A stretch of DNA of 58,122 nucleotides from an uncultured Bacteroides sp. (GTDB lineage Bacteria > Bacteroidota > Bacteroidia > Bacteroidales > Bacteroidaceae). The position numbers were made by a program, and so were the translations under genes. The DNA lies in the NCBI GenBank assembly GCA_900766005.1, contig CAAFTU010000086.1, positions 1 through 58,122 on the forward strand, read 5' to 3'. Below the pieces are notes generated by a model. The model was given only the letters and a program-made list of their open reading frames with translations. It searched no databases and was not told where the DNA came from. Below, piece by piece: positions 19,501 through 26,656 of the stretch (the stretch's first letter is position 1; every line of letters starts with the position of its first letter).

Positions 19501-19962
19501 GTCAGTGATGGCAATATTGGCTCCGATAAGGGTTTCTTTGGTGTCCTCGGCCATGACTACACCTTCAATCTGAAACCATTCAGCATCATCGCTCTTCGGT
19601 TGTATTTCATCCGGTTCGATGACAATCTGTCGACCGCTCTCGTAGCGTACTTTGATTTTCTGGTCTTTCAGCAAATGGCCAATAACTTTGTCGAGCGGCA
19701 TTTCTTTTACATTCAGTTGTGACATATCATTGATACCAATGATAGAAACTCCTTGCAACACCAAAGTAGCATTGGCTTTTTCGGCTACTAATTTTAAAAT
19801 ATGTCCCAACGATTCATTGCTGACACGGAGGGTGATTTTACTGTCCTTCCAGCTATCGTCCACCCGAGTCTGCGCATAAGTTGAAGTGCAGACCGAAAGG
19901 TGAAGAAAAGCGGCAAGAATCACCATACAGAGAAACGTAAAGTTGCTTCTTGTTTTCCTCAT
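16582..19962 (-). CDS. SusC/RagA-family TonB-linked outer-membrane transporter with N-terminal STN domain
   Basis: The 1126-residue product has a signal peptide (cleavage near TYAQT), an STN (secretin/TonB short N-terminal) domain at about 35-115, a carboxypeptidase-like regulatory domain at about 130-215 (GANIAI, IDGKFSLRIK, VTYIGYESQ) and a SusC plug with EEVVVTGISKRKK, ILKDAAATSIYGSKASNGVVVVETK. The rest is barrel with an aromatic C-terminal strand. It imports a ligand delivered by SusD using TonB energy. STN domains normally signal to an anti-sigma factor, yet no FecR-like anti-sigma or ECF sigma gene is adjacent. The nearest upstream gene is a thioredoxin-less TlpA relative 46 bases away on the same strand. 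Confidence 0.93.
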   Translation of the reverse strand: MRKTRSNFTFLCMVILAAFLHLSVCTSTYAQTRVDDSWKDSKITLRVSNESLGHILKLVAEKANATLVLQGVSIIGINDMSQLNVKEMPLDKVIGHLLKDQKIKVRYESGRQIVIEPDEIQPKSDDAEWFQIEGVVMAEDTKETLIGANIAITDETQANQGAAGCITNIDGKFSLRIKRKSSIRVTYIGYESQSIQITHADRDMKIVLKPGGVNMEEVVVTGISKRKKTSFTGNYITVKGEQLRKMNPNNILKSLQFFDPSFKVLENNSTGANPNAQPEFQMRGDQSLGAISSKPGSMDLMLDNVSSRPNTPLFVLDGFIVPISRVLSLDPERVANITILKDAAATSIYGSKASNGVVVVETKVAPDGALTINYSGNLVIETPDLTDYNMMNAQQKLQTEWEAGVYNPNQAESMNEYYRYLRNILGGVDTYWLSQPLRTAIQHRHSLSAAGGTDLFRYTLDLNAGFTPGVMIGSENNNKSVNFSMSYRKDNISVGATINLTESNQKNSPYGQFSSYTRLNPYYPTKNKNGEYEQILDNYKGSGSNTIVNPLYNANVGIKDEARNLTIASTLNLEYQATKNLRFSEQFSYTRGMARTEQFLPAEHTKFATETDVTLKGEFSKSTGEMTSWSSNFGVNWNLPLDKHLFSLFGNWTISEDKSDYVNLHATGYPDVHMSDFIFGNKMDDRPSGTESISRQMGLIGTFSYSYDNRYSFDFNISGEISSRYAEHKLTPFWSTGVRWNAHEEKWLQGRISNLVLRATYGTTGEQNFSPSDAIEYYTFSGTMKPYTSFPMVGALLAGLNNPNLKWAKTDNLGIGLDVGFWNNRINASFNYYNNITRQLLTNYDLAPSTGFESQVINAGELQNQGFDASLNVIAYQNIQKGMNWTINVNANHNKNKIRKISDYLRKMNEEALKSDKAPLPVYQEGQSTTTYYAVRSLGIDPITGREVFLTRDGKKTFTWDAVDKVPIGDTNPDVSGTISSNFTWNDFSVGLGFSYKWGGIVYNQTLVDKIENSNIAYNLDKRANTSRWHKPGDVVHFKKFDVNGSETPASTRFIMKDNELKLATLNVGYRFNEEKFNYLRRLGINVLSLNFTTNDLFRISPIRMERGLEYPFARSYTLSMSIIFK

Positions 19963-20008
19963 AAGAATTTCTCCTTAAATATAAGTGTTATTTGTTGTTG
20001 ATTCCTGT

Positions 20009-20986
20009 TTATTGCATGAGTGTATCCAAAATCTGAACATATTCCTTGTCGATGTTGTACTTTTCTTTGTATTCCTTCAGAATCGGTTCGGCACGTTCAA
20101 TTTCTTTTCCGTTGCGGATGAAGTTGCACAGCAAAGTGTAGAGCACAGCATCGCGTACATCTCCTTCATAGAAGGAAGCGAAGTCTTTATACATGGATTC
20201 CAATGTGTTGGGGCGAACGTATTTTTTGCCCTCTTCTAATGCCTTTTTTTCGTTTTGGAAAGCACAATAGCGCATCAGCAGGCTGATATATTTCGGATTG
20301 CGCAATGCATTTTTGTCGGTGCGCAGCTGGTAATTGTCCATCAGCTTCCAATAATCGCCGATTTCTTGTTTTTCAATGGGAAGGTGGCGGATTTCAGCAT
20401 ACATCATGGGATATTCCATGAAAGAATTGTATACATCACTTTCCACATCGGCCAGAATATAGCTTTTGGCTTCGGGTGTGAGGGCATCGCCGGCTTTATT
20501 CACCAACTCATTTGCCTTGGCAAGTAAGGTGCGCGAATCGTTTACTCTGTTTTGTGGCTTGACGTCAAGAGCCGCGCATGCCAGCAACTGGGATTTGTAA
20601 CGGATGTTGCGTTTGAACAGTTCAAGGTTCCATATCAGTTGGTTGGCTTGTACAGCGTTGGGGGTTCCGCCGAATTGCATGGACGTCACCGGTTTTCCTT
20701 CGTACTCCATTACTACATGAAGACTGTCACCCGGTTGGAGCAAAATGTTGGTCCGGCCGTTGATGAGCATATTCACTGCTTTGTCTGTTTCAAATGAGTA
20801 AGTGTGTTCCTCACCCGGGTTCATGTGGAATTCTGCGCGTATAAAAGGAGTCTGTGTACAGTCGAAATAAATCATGTCATGTCTATAGCCGTTTACTTGT
20901 GCTACCAATGTAGTTTTTTTCGTTTGGGCCATGCTTGTAAGAGCGAGGAAGCAGATCGCTCCTACACTTAAGAGTCTTTTAATCAT
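20009..20986 (-). CDS. TlpA-family relative lacking the thioredoxin domain
   Basis: The 325-residue product has a signal peptide (LTSMAQ) and resembles the N-terminal, DUF4369-like plus helical region of the TlpA proteins encoded at the other end of this operon: a beta-rich start (about 25-110, with LLQPGDSLHVVMEY) followed by helices. It ends where those proteins would begin their thioredoxin fold and has no CxxC. The sequence after the stop gives no sign of a frameshifted thioredoxin domain, so it looks like a natural short form. As first gene of the operon it is probably a periplasmic or outer-membrane helper, perhaps binding the same ligand as the TlpA N-terminal domains. Confidence 0.7.
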   Translation of the reverse strand: MIKRLLSVGAICFLALTSMAQTKKTTLVAQVNGYRHDMIYFDCTQTPFIRAEFHMNPGEEHTYSFETDKAVNMLINGRTNILLQPGDSLHVVMEYEGKPVTSMQFGGTPNAVQANQLIWNLELFKRNIRYKSQLLACAALDVKPQNRVNDSRTLLAKANELVNKAGDALTPEAKSYILADVESDVYNSFMEYPMMYAEIRHLPIEKQEIGDYWKLMDNYQLRTDKNALRNPKYISLLMRYCAFQNEKKALEEGKKYVRPNTLESMYKDFASFYEGDVRDAVLYTLLCNFIRNGKEIERAEPILKEYKEKYNIDKEYVQILDTLMQ

Positions 20987-21387
20987 ACTTGTGTGTTTTT
21001 ATTATTAAACTTTAAATTTGTAACAATCTCTCTAAATAATAGTTTTGATGCTATGCGGCTCAAAATGTTGAAATTTGCTTTTTCTCTATTCTGTTTCACC
21101 TGTATATTTGTCTTAAAAAATTAAAATTCCTTTATCAAACATGATAAAAGTAGAAATAAAATATGAAAAAACAATTTTTGCAGGAGAATATTTTTGTTCG
21201 TGAAGCATTTTGTCAGCTTTTAGCAGTACGCATTTTATTTTCATGTTTTCAACACGGTTGTTTATAGCAACATCTGCAAGTTTTAGAATACAATGATGTA
21301 AAACTTGCAGATGTATGTATATCACAGCAACAAATGACCATGGGGCGGTCGTTGTCTTCTTAACGAAGGTCTGTTGGAACGGCCCCT
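20987..21387. other. Intergenic region upstream of the thioredoxin-SusCD operon
   Basis: No gene is supported. It should hold the promoter of the minus-strand operon starting at 20986, but no exact TAnnTTTG was found close to it. A plus-strand TATATTTG occurs at 21103-21110 with no gene behind it. The main structure is the long inverted repeat at 21270-21314. A second partial inverted repeat, GGGGC at 21340 region against GGCCCC near 21380, lies just after the acyl-CoA synthetase stop and lacks a T run. Confidence 0.5.
21270..21314. repeat. Perfect 16-bp inverted repeat
   Basis: ACATCTGCAAGTTTTA (21270-21285) and TAAAACTTGCAGATGT (21299-21314) are exact reverse complements separated by 13 bases. 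There is no T run on either side, so it is not a standard intrinsic terminator. It could be a processed 3' end, an RNA structure or a protein-binding site. Confidence 0.85.
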
Positions 21388-23043
21388 TTATTTCTGATCG
21401 TTTTTGCGAATTTCTACGCGGCGAATCTTACCGCTGATCGTTTTCGGAAGTTCTTCTACGAACTCGATGACACGCGGGTATTTGTAGGGAGCTGTCACTT
21501 TTTTAACGTGATTTTGCAGCTCTTTGATCAGTGCTTCTCCCGCTTGTGCTTTATAGTCCTTGGCCAATACAATGGTGGCTTTCACCACTTGACCGCGAAT
21601 CTCGTCCGGTACTCCTGTGATGGCACATTCCACAACTGCCGGGTGCGTCATCAGGGCACTTTCCACCTCAAAGGGACCGATGCGATAGCCTGAACTTTTG
21701 ATGACATCATCGGCGCGGCCTACAAACCATAAATACCCATCTTCGTCTTTCCAGGCAACATCTCCTGTATAGTAAATGCCATCATGCCAAGCTTCGCGGG
21801 TGCGCTCGGGATTGCGGTAGTATTCCTTAAACAAACCGAGTGGTTTGCCATTGCTGGTGTGAATCACGATCTGGCCTTGCTCACCGGCTTCTACCGAACG
21901 GCCTTCACTGTCGATCAAATCGACTTCATACTGAGGGTTGGGAAGTCCCATGCTTCCGGGTTTCGGTTCCATCCAAGGTAAGGTAGCAACAGTCAGCGTT
22001 GTTTCCGTTTGTCCGAAGCCTTCCATCAACTTGATGCCTGTTAATTTCTTGAAGGTATCATAAACGGCCGGATTCAGTGCTTCTCCTGCAATCGTGCAGT
22101 ATTGGAGAGAAGACAGATCATACTTGGTGAGGTCTTCGTGAATGAGAAAACGGAAGATGGTAGGAGGTGCGCAAAGTGAGGTGACGTGATAGTCTTGTAT
22201 CTTGGTGAGAATATCGGCAGGCGTAAATTTCTCGTGGTCGTATACAAATACGTTGGCTCCTGCAATCCATTGTCCGTAGAGTTTTCCCCAGACTGCTTTT
22301 CCCCAGCCTGTATCAGCAATGGTGAGGTGCAGGCTGTCTTCATGCAAGTTGTGCCAGAAACAGCCGGTAACAATGTGCCCCAACGGATAAGTGAAATCGT
22401 GGGCTACCATCTTGGGATTGCCTGTCGTTCCTGACGTGAAGTACATCAGTGAGATATCATCATTGGTATTGGCGCGCTTGGGGCGTACAAACGGCGCGGC
22501 CTGATCAATGCCTTGGTGGAAATCCTCAAAGCCTTCCATTTGCTCCGGTCCCACGCTGACAACTTTTTCAACCGAAGGACATTCAGGCAGTGAATCTTTG
22601 ATGTGTTGCAGGATGATTTCCTCTCCGGCTGCTACAATCATCTTGATATCGGCAGCATTACAGCGGTAAACGATATCCTTTTTAGTGAGCAGATGAGTGG
22701 CGGGAATAACGGTGGCACCCAATTTATGGAGCGCAATGATGCTGAACCAGAATTCGTAGCGGCGTTTCAGAATCAGCATCACCATGTCACCTCGTCCGAT
22801 GCCTAAACTTTGAAAGTAAGATGCCGTTTGGTCGGTGTATTTTTTCATGTCAGCAAAAGTAAACTGACGGCTTTCACCCTTGTCATTGGTCCAAAGCAAT
22901 GCCTTCTTCTCGGGCTGTTCTGCTGCCCAAGCATCTACTACATCGTATCCGAAGTTGAAGTTCTCCGGAACATTTATCTTGAAATTGTTCTTAAAATCCT
23001 CTTGTGATGTGAAAGAGGTTTGCGATAAAAATCTTTCTACCAT
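21388..23043 (-). CDS. AMP-forming acyl-CoA synthetase (acetyl-/medium-chain type)
   Basis: The 551-residue product contains the adenylate-forming P-loop YFTSGTTGNPK, the motif EGFGQTETTLT, the hinge-side YYTGDVAWKDEDGYLWFVGR, SGYRIGPFEVE, and the C-terminal catalytic lysine region KTISGKIRR. These define an ANL-superfamily ligase that activates a carboxylic acid with ATP and CoA. The sequence is of the ACSM/acetyl-CoA synthetase-like group; the acid is not determined. ATG 23043 (MVERFLSQ) is chosen over 23067 because the latter would overlap the preceding gene. It lies seven bases after the XRE-cupin regulator, a pairing that suggests the regulator senses the acid, its CoA ester or a related metabolite. 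Confidence 0.85.
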   Translation of the reverse strand: MVERFLSQTSFTSQEDFKNNFKINVPENFNFGYDVVDAWAAEQPEKKALLWTNDKGESRQFTFADMKKYTDQTASYFQSLGIGRGDMVMLILKRRYEFWFSIIALHKLGATVIPATHLLTKKDIVYRCNAADIKMIVAAGEEIILQHIKDSLPECPSVEKVVSVGPEQMEGFEDFHQGIDQAAPFVRPKRANTNDDISLMYFTSGTTGNPKMVAHDFTYPLGHIVTGCFWHNLHEDSLHLTIADTGWGKAVWGKLYGQWIAGANVFVYDHEKFTPADILTKIQDYHVTSLCAPPTIFRFLIHEDLTKYDLSSLQYCTIAGEALNPAVYDTFKKLTGIKLMEGFGQTETTLTVATLPWMEPKPGSMGLPNPQYEVDLIDSEGRSVEAGEQGQIVIHTSNGKPLGLFKEYYRNPERTREAWHDGIYYTGDVAWKDEDGYLWFVGRADDVIKSSGYRIGPFEVESALMTHPAVVECAITGVPDEIRGQVVKATIVLAKDYKAQAGEALIKELQNHVKKVTAPYKYPRVIEFVEELPKTISGKIRRVEIRKNDQK

Positions 23044-23050
23044 ATTGCTA

Positions 23051-23602
23051 TTACATAATGATGGCAAGGAAGCGGACCGTTTTACCGTCCAGCGCTTTCA
23101 TGCCATGGGGGAGTTTCGAATTAAAATAGATACTGTCTCCCTGATTGAGGGTGACTTCTTTTCCGTCGATGTGGATAAGCATGCGGCCTTCCAGTACCAG
23201 GTTGAACTCTTGTCCGCTGTGTGCATTGTAGTGCATGGGCTCATTTTCCTTGGGTTCTACAGTCACGATGAAAGGATCGGCTGTACGGTTTCTGAAGCCG
23301 GACGCCAGTGACTGGTATTTATAGGCTTTGGTACGTTCGATACTCACTCCCTTGCCGGCGCGGGTTACAAAGTAACTGTTCATTTTGGGTTCCTCGCCAA
23401 ACATCAGCGTGTCGAGGGCGATGTGATAGGTGCGTGCTATTTTTTGTAGCATACTTACAGAGATATCATAGTCGCCGGTTTCTGAACGTTTGTATTCATC
23501 AACGGAAATATCACAATCGCGGGCGATATCATCCGCAGTAAGTTCGAGAACGTCGCGTAATCCGCGCAAGCGTTCTGCTATCTGTTTAATCTGTTCGTCC
23601 AT
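23051..23602 (-). CDS. XRE-family transcriptional regulator with C-terminal cupin domain
   Basis: The 183-residue product has an N-terminal XRE helix-turn-helix (about 6-62, with LTADDIARDCDISVDEYKRSE) and a C-terminal cupin (about 108-180, with HYNAHSGQEFNLVLEGRM and GDSIYFNSKLPHGMKAL). This two-domain layout is that of small-ligand-responsive regulators. It lies 26 bases after proC and seven before the acyl-CoA synthetase, so it likely controls this operon or a related pathway. The effector cannot be read from the sequence. Confidence 0.88.
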   Translation of the reverse strand: MDEQIKQIAERLRGLRDVLELTADDIARDCDISVDEYKRSETGDYDISVSMLQKIARTYHIALDTLMFGEEPKMNSYFVTRAGKGVSIERTKAYKYQSLASGFRNRTADPFIVTVEPKENEPMHYNAHSGQEFNLVLEGRMLIHIDGKEVTLNQGDSIYFNSKLPHGMKALDGKTVRFLAIIM

Positions 23603-23628
23603 AGTTGTTTGGTTGTTATTAGTTGTTT

Positions 23629-24405
23629 TTATTTTGAAGCTTTCAATGCTTGAATCACAGCCGAGGTGAATCCGTTGTGGTCTAATTCGTTGACTCCTTT
23701 AATGGTGATGCCTCCGGGAGTAGTCACCTTGTCGATTTCCACACTTGGATGTGTGTCGTTGTTTTGCAACAGTGCTGCTGCCCCTTTGAGTGATTGGGCA
23801 ATCATGTTCATGGCATCTTTGGGGTAGAGCCCCATTTCGATGCCTGCCTGCATGGCGGCCTGTACATATTTCAGCACATAAGCGATGCCGCATGATGACA
23901 AGGCGGTAGCTGCTGTGATTTTTTCTTCCGGAATCCACATGGCAGTACCCATTTCGCTGAACAGCTTTTCCAATAGTTGGTCTTGTTCGTTACTTGTATA
24001 CCAGTTGCTTGCAATGAGCGTCATGCTTTCCAGTTCGCTGATGGCTGTATTGGGAATGATGCGTGCCATAGGCATCAAGGGGTTTTCCACATACGTTGAC
24101 AACTCTTCAAAAGAAATGCCGGCAGCAACGGAAACCAGCAGTTGCGTACTTTGGATTTGAATCTCTTCCAGTACTTTCTGTACGAGCCAGGGTTTGACAG
24201 CCAAAATGACAATGTCGGCTTCTGCTGCTGCTTCTGTATTGCTGTGGGTTACGCAGATTTCCGGAAATTCTTTTTTCAGCTGCTCCAACTTTCCTGAACC
24301 GGGATTGGAAACAATGATGTTTTCGTCTGCAATGAGACTTCCTTTGGCCAAACCTCGGGCAATGGAGCCGCCCATATTGCCTGCACCGATAATCGCTATT
24401 CTCAT
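23629..24405 (-). CDS. proC: Pyrroline-5-carboxylate reductase
   Basis: The 258-residue product has the Rossmann motif GAGNMGGSIARGL (residues 7-19) and the family regions AVKPWLVQKVLEEI, ARIIPNTAI and the C-terminal signature VTTPGGITIKGVNELD. It catalyses the last step of proline synthesis, NAD(P)H-dependent reduction of pyrroline-5-carboxylate, in the cytosol. It is the first gene of a three-gene operon with its own promoter at 24436-24466, directly beyond the argD terminator, so it is separate from the arginine operon though metabolically close to it. Confidence 0.95.
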   Translation of the reverse strand: MRIAIIGAGNMGGSIARGLAKGSLIADENIIVSNPGSGKLEQLKKEFPEICVTHSNTEAAAEADIVILAVKPWLVQKVLEEIQIQSTQLLVSVAAGISFEELSTYVENPLMPMARIIPNTAISELESMTLIASNWYTSNEQDQLLEKLFSEMGTAMWIPEEKITAATALSSCGIAYVLKYVQAAMQAGIEMGLYPKDAMNMIAQSLKGAAALLQNNDTHPSVEIDKVTTPGGITIKGVNELDHNGFTSAVIQALKASK

Positions 24406-24435
24406 TTGTTTTTTTGTTTAAACAGGTTGTTTGGA

Positions 24436-24466
24436 CAAAGGTAAGGGATTATTGTGAAAAAACAAG
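24436..24466 (-). promoter_or_regulatory. proC operon promoter
   Basis: On the minus strand CTTG (24463-24466) and TACCTTTG (24436-24443) are separated by 19 bases, matching the Bacteroidetes -33/-7 pattern. The -33 element overlaps the tail of the argD terminator. Confidence 0.75.
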
Positions 24467-24510
24467 AAGCAGCCTTGAAAAGAAGTTATTTTTCTATCAA
24501 AAGGCTGCTT
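24457..24510 (-). terminator. Intrinsic terminator after argD
   Basis: On the minus strand AAGCAGCCTT (24510-24501) pairs with AAGGCTGCTT (24476-24467), followed by CTTGTTTTTT. It ends the arginine operon before the proC promoter. Confidence 0.85.
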
Positions 24511-24529
24511 TTCTGTACTTTTTTATGAC

Positions 24530-25663
24530 TTAAATGCTTGGATTTAGTGCTCGCTTGAAGCGGATGATAAATTCGTCTGCTTCTTCTTTGCTGAGGCAGA
24601 GAGGAGGAAGGAGGCGAAGTACATGACTGCCGCTTGCCCCTGTGAATACATGCTCTCTGTAGATGAGGCGGCTGCGCATTTCCTTGATCGGTTCGTCGAA
24701 TTCAAGACCGATCATCAGTCCTCGTCCCCGGACTTCTTTAATCTGCGGAATCTTTTTCAGTTCTTCCTGCAGGTATTGTCCTACTGTAGCTGCATTGTTG
24801 ATCAGATCTTCTTCTTCGATGACATCCATTACGGCCAATGCTGCGGCACAAGCCAGATGATTGCCTCCGAATGTAGTGCCTAACTGTCCGTACACAGGCT
24901 TGAACAGCGGACTGATGAGTACGCCTGCCATGGGGAATCCGTTGCCAATTCCTTTGGCTACGGTTATGATATCTGGGCGGATACCCGAGTGCTGGTGTGC
25001 AAAGAATTGGCCGCTGCGTCCGTATCCGCTTTGGATTTCATCAGCAATCAGAATGGTGCCCGTATCCGTACAAGTCTGGCGGAGCGCTTGCATGAATTCT
25101 GTGGTGGGTATTTGGATGCCGCCTACTCCTTGGATGCCTTCAATGATCACAGCACAGACGTCTCCTTTGCGCAGCTCCTGCTGCATGGCATTGATGTCGT
25201 TCAGCGGAAGATAAACTACGTGGCCGTTGTTGTTGATGGGGGCAATGATAGCAGGATTGTGGGTTGCTTCTACTGCCAGAGAGGTTCGTCCGTGAAAGGC
25301 TTTCTGAAAGGATACCACTTTGGTGCGGCCATTGTGGAAAGAAGCCAGCTTCAGTGCATTTTCGTTTGCCTCCGCACCGCTGTTGATCAGAAAGAGGCTA
25401 TAGTCGTCATAGCCTGAAAGCTTTCCTAACCGTTCGGCAACCAGCTGTTGCAGTTGGTTGATTACCGAGTTGGAATAAAATCCCAGTTGGGCTACCTGTT
25501 CGCTAATCATCTGTACATAGTGAGGGTGAGCATGTCCGATGGAGATTACGGCATGTCCGCCATAGAGGTCGAGGTATTCGGTGCCGTTTTCGTCCCACAC
25601 CTTGCAGCCTTTACCTTTCACTATGTTGACATTATATAGTGGATATACATCGAATAAATTCAT
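24530..25663 (-). CDS. argD: Acetylornithine/succinylornithine aminotransferase
   Basis: The 377-residue product is a class III PLP aminotransferase: INSGAEANENALKLA near residue 94, the cofactor aspartate in ILIADEIQSGYGRSG (Asp208) and the Schiff-base lysine in VAKGIGNGFP (Lys237). It makes the N-acylornithine from N-acylglutamate semialdehyde. In Bacteroides the acyl group of the pathway is succinyl, as established for the N-succinylornithine transcarbamylase of B. fragilis, so the succinylated substrate is likely here. It is the last gene of the arg operon, 24 bases after argC, and is followed by a terminator. Confidence 0.93.
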   Translation of the reverse strand: MNLFDVYPLYNVNIVKGKGCKVWDENGTEYLDLYGGHAVISIGHAHPHYVQMISEQVAQLGFYSNSVINQLQQLVAERLGKLSGYDDYSLFLINSGAEANENALKLASFHNGRTKVVSFQKAFHGRTSLAVEATHNPAIIAPINNNGHVVYLPLNDINAMQQELRKGDVCAVIIEGIQGVGGIQIPTTEFMQALRQTCTDTGTILIADEIQSGYGRSGQFFAHQHSGIRPDIITVAKGIGNGFPMAGVLISPLFKPVYGQLGTTFGGNHLACAAALAVMDVIEEEDLINNAATVGQYLQEELKKIPQIKEVRGRGLMIGLEFDEPIKEMRSRLIYREHVFTGASGSHVLRLLPPLCLSKEEADEFIIRFKRALNPSI

Positions 25664-25687
25664 GGTTGACGTGATTGGAGTTACTAA

Positions 25688-26656
25688 TTAAAAGGCACTG
25701 GGTTTGAGGCGCAGCCCTACTGTTTCTTCCAGGTTGAACATGAGGTTCATGTTGTGTACAGCCTGACCGCTGGCACCCTTCAGCAAATTGTCGATACAAG
25801 AAATAATCAACAGTTTGTCACCGTGCTTTTCTAAATGCAACAGACACTTGTTGGTATTGACCACTTGCTTGAGGTCGATATTCTTGTCTACAATATGGAC
25901 AAAAGAATCCTTTGCGTAATACTCTTCATACATGCGGGTCAGTTCGTCAATAGCCACCTTTGTTTTGACAACTATCGTAGCAAAAATACCGCGTGGAAAA
26001 TCACCCCGGTAAGGAATGAAGTCAATCTCGGAGTCAAAGCTGGTTTGCAGCTGTTTCAAAGATTGCTTGATTTCCGGTATGTGCTGATGTTCAAAAGCTT
26101 TGTACACACTTATGTTGTTGTTTCTCCAACTGAAATGGCTCGTGGCACCGGGCTTCACACCGGCACCGGTACTTCCGGTAATGGCATTTACCATGATATC
26201 GCCGGTGAGCAGCAGATTTTTGGCCAGCGGCAATAAACCTAGCTGGATGCAGGTGGCAAAACAGCCGGGGTTGGCTACATGCTTGGCTGTGCAAGTAGCC
26301 CGGCGGTTCAGTTCGGGCAGTCCATAGATGAAATCGTGCTCATCGCTCTTGAGGCGGTAGTCCATAGAGAGATCGATGATTTTGAGTTGCTGAGGAAGGT
26401 TGTGGCTTTCCATGAACTTCTTTGTATCGCCATGAGCGGTACAGAAAAACAATACATCGATTTCATTCAAAGGCAATTGCTCTGTAAAGCATAAGTCAGT
26501 TTCTCCGTACAGCCCTTCATGTACATCTGTAATTTTGCATCCTGCATGGCTGTTGCTGTGGATGAATACAATTTCTGCTTCGGGATGATTGAGCAGCAGG
26601 CGGATGAGTTCGCCTGCTGTGTAACCGGCACCGCCGATGATTCCTATCTTAATCAT
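25688..26656 (-). CDS. argC: N-acetyl(succinyl)-gamma-glutamyl-phosphate reductase
   Basis: The 322-residue product has the NADP-binding start IGIIGGAGYTAGELIRLL and the catalytic cysteine in ANPGCFATC (Cys132). A downstream TGSTGAGVKPGATSHFSW segment is typical of ArgC. It reduces N-acylglutamyl phosphate to the semialdehyde. Its start overlaps the argG stop by four bases (ATGA), so the two are translationally coupled. The short form of the family is as usual in Bacteroidetes. Confidence 0.95.
   Translation of the reverse strand: MIKIGIIGGAGYTAGELIRLLLNHPEAEIVFIHSNSHAGCKITDVHEGLYGETDLCFTEQLPLNEIDVLFFCTAHGDTKKFMESHNLPQQLKIIDLSMDYRLKSDEHDFIYGLPELNRRATCTAKHVANPGCFATCIQLGLLPLAKNLLLTGDIMVNAITGSTGAGVKPGATSHFSWRNNNISVYKAFEHQHIPEIKQSLKQLQTSFDSEIDFIPYRGDFPRGIFATIVVKTKVAIDELTRMYEEYYAKDSFVHIVDKNIDLKQVVNTNKCLLHLEKHGDKLLIISCIDNLLKGASGQAVHNMNLMFNLEETVGLRLKPSAF

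Noticed and set aside
20009..20986. Frameshifted or truncated TlpA pseudogene
   Set aside because: The short gap to the SusC gene holds no thioredoxin remnant in any frame, and the frame has an intact signal peptide and stop.
21113..21325. A 70-codon minus-strand frame in the region upstream of the SusCD operon
   Set aside because: It runs through the perfect inverted repeat and AT-rich DNA and has no recognisable feature.
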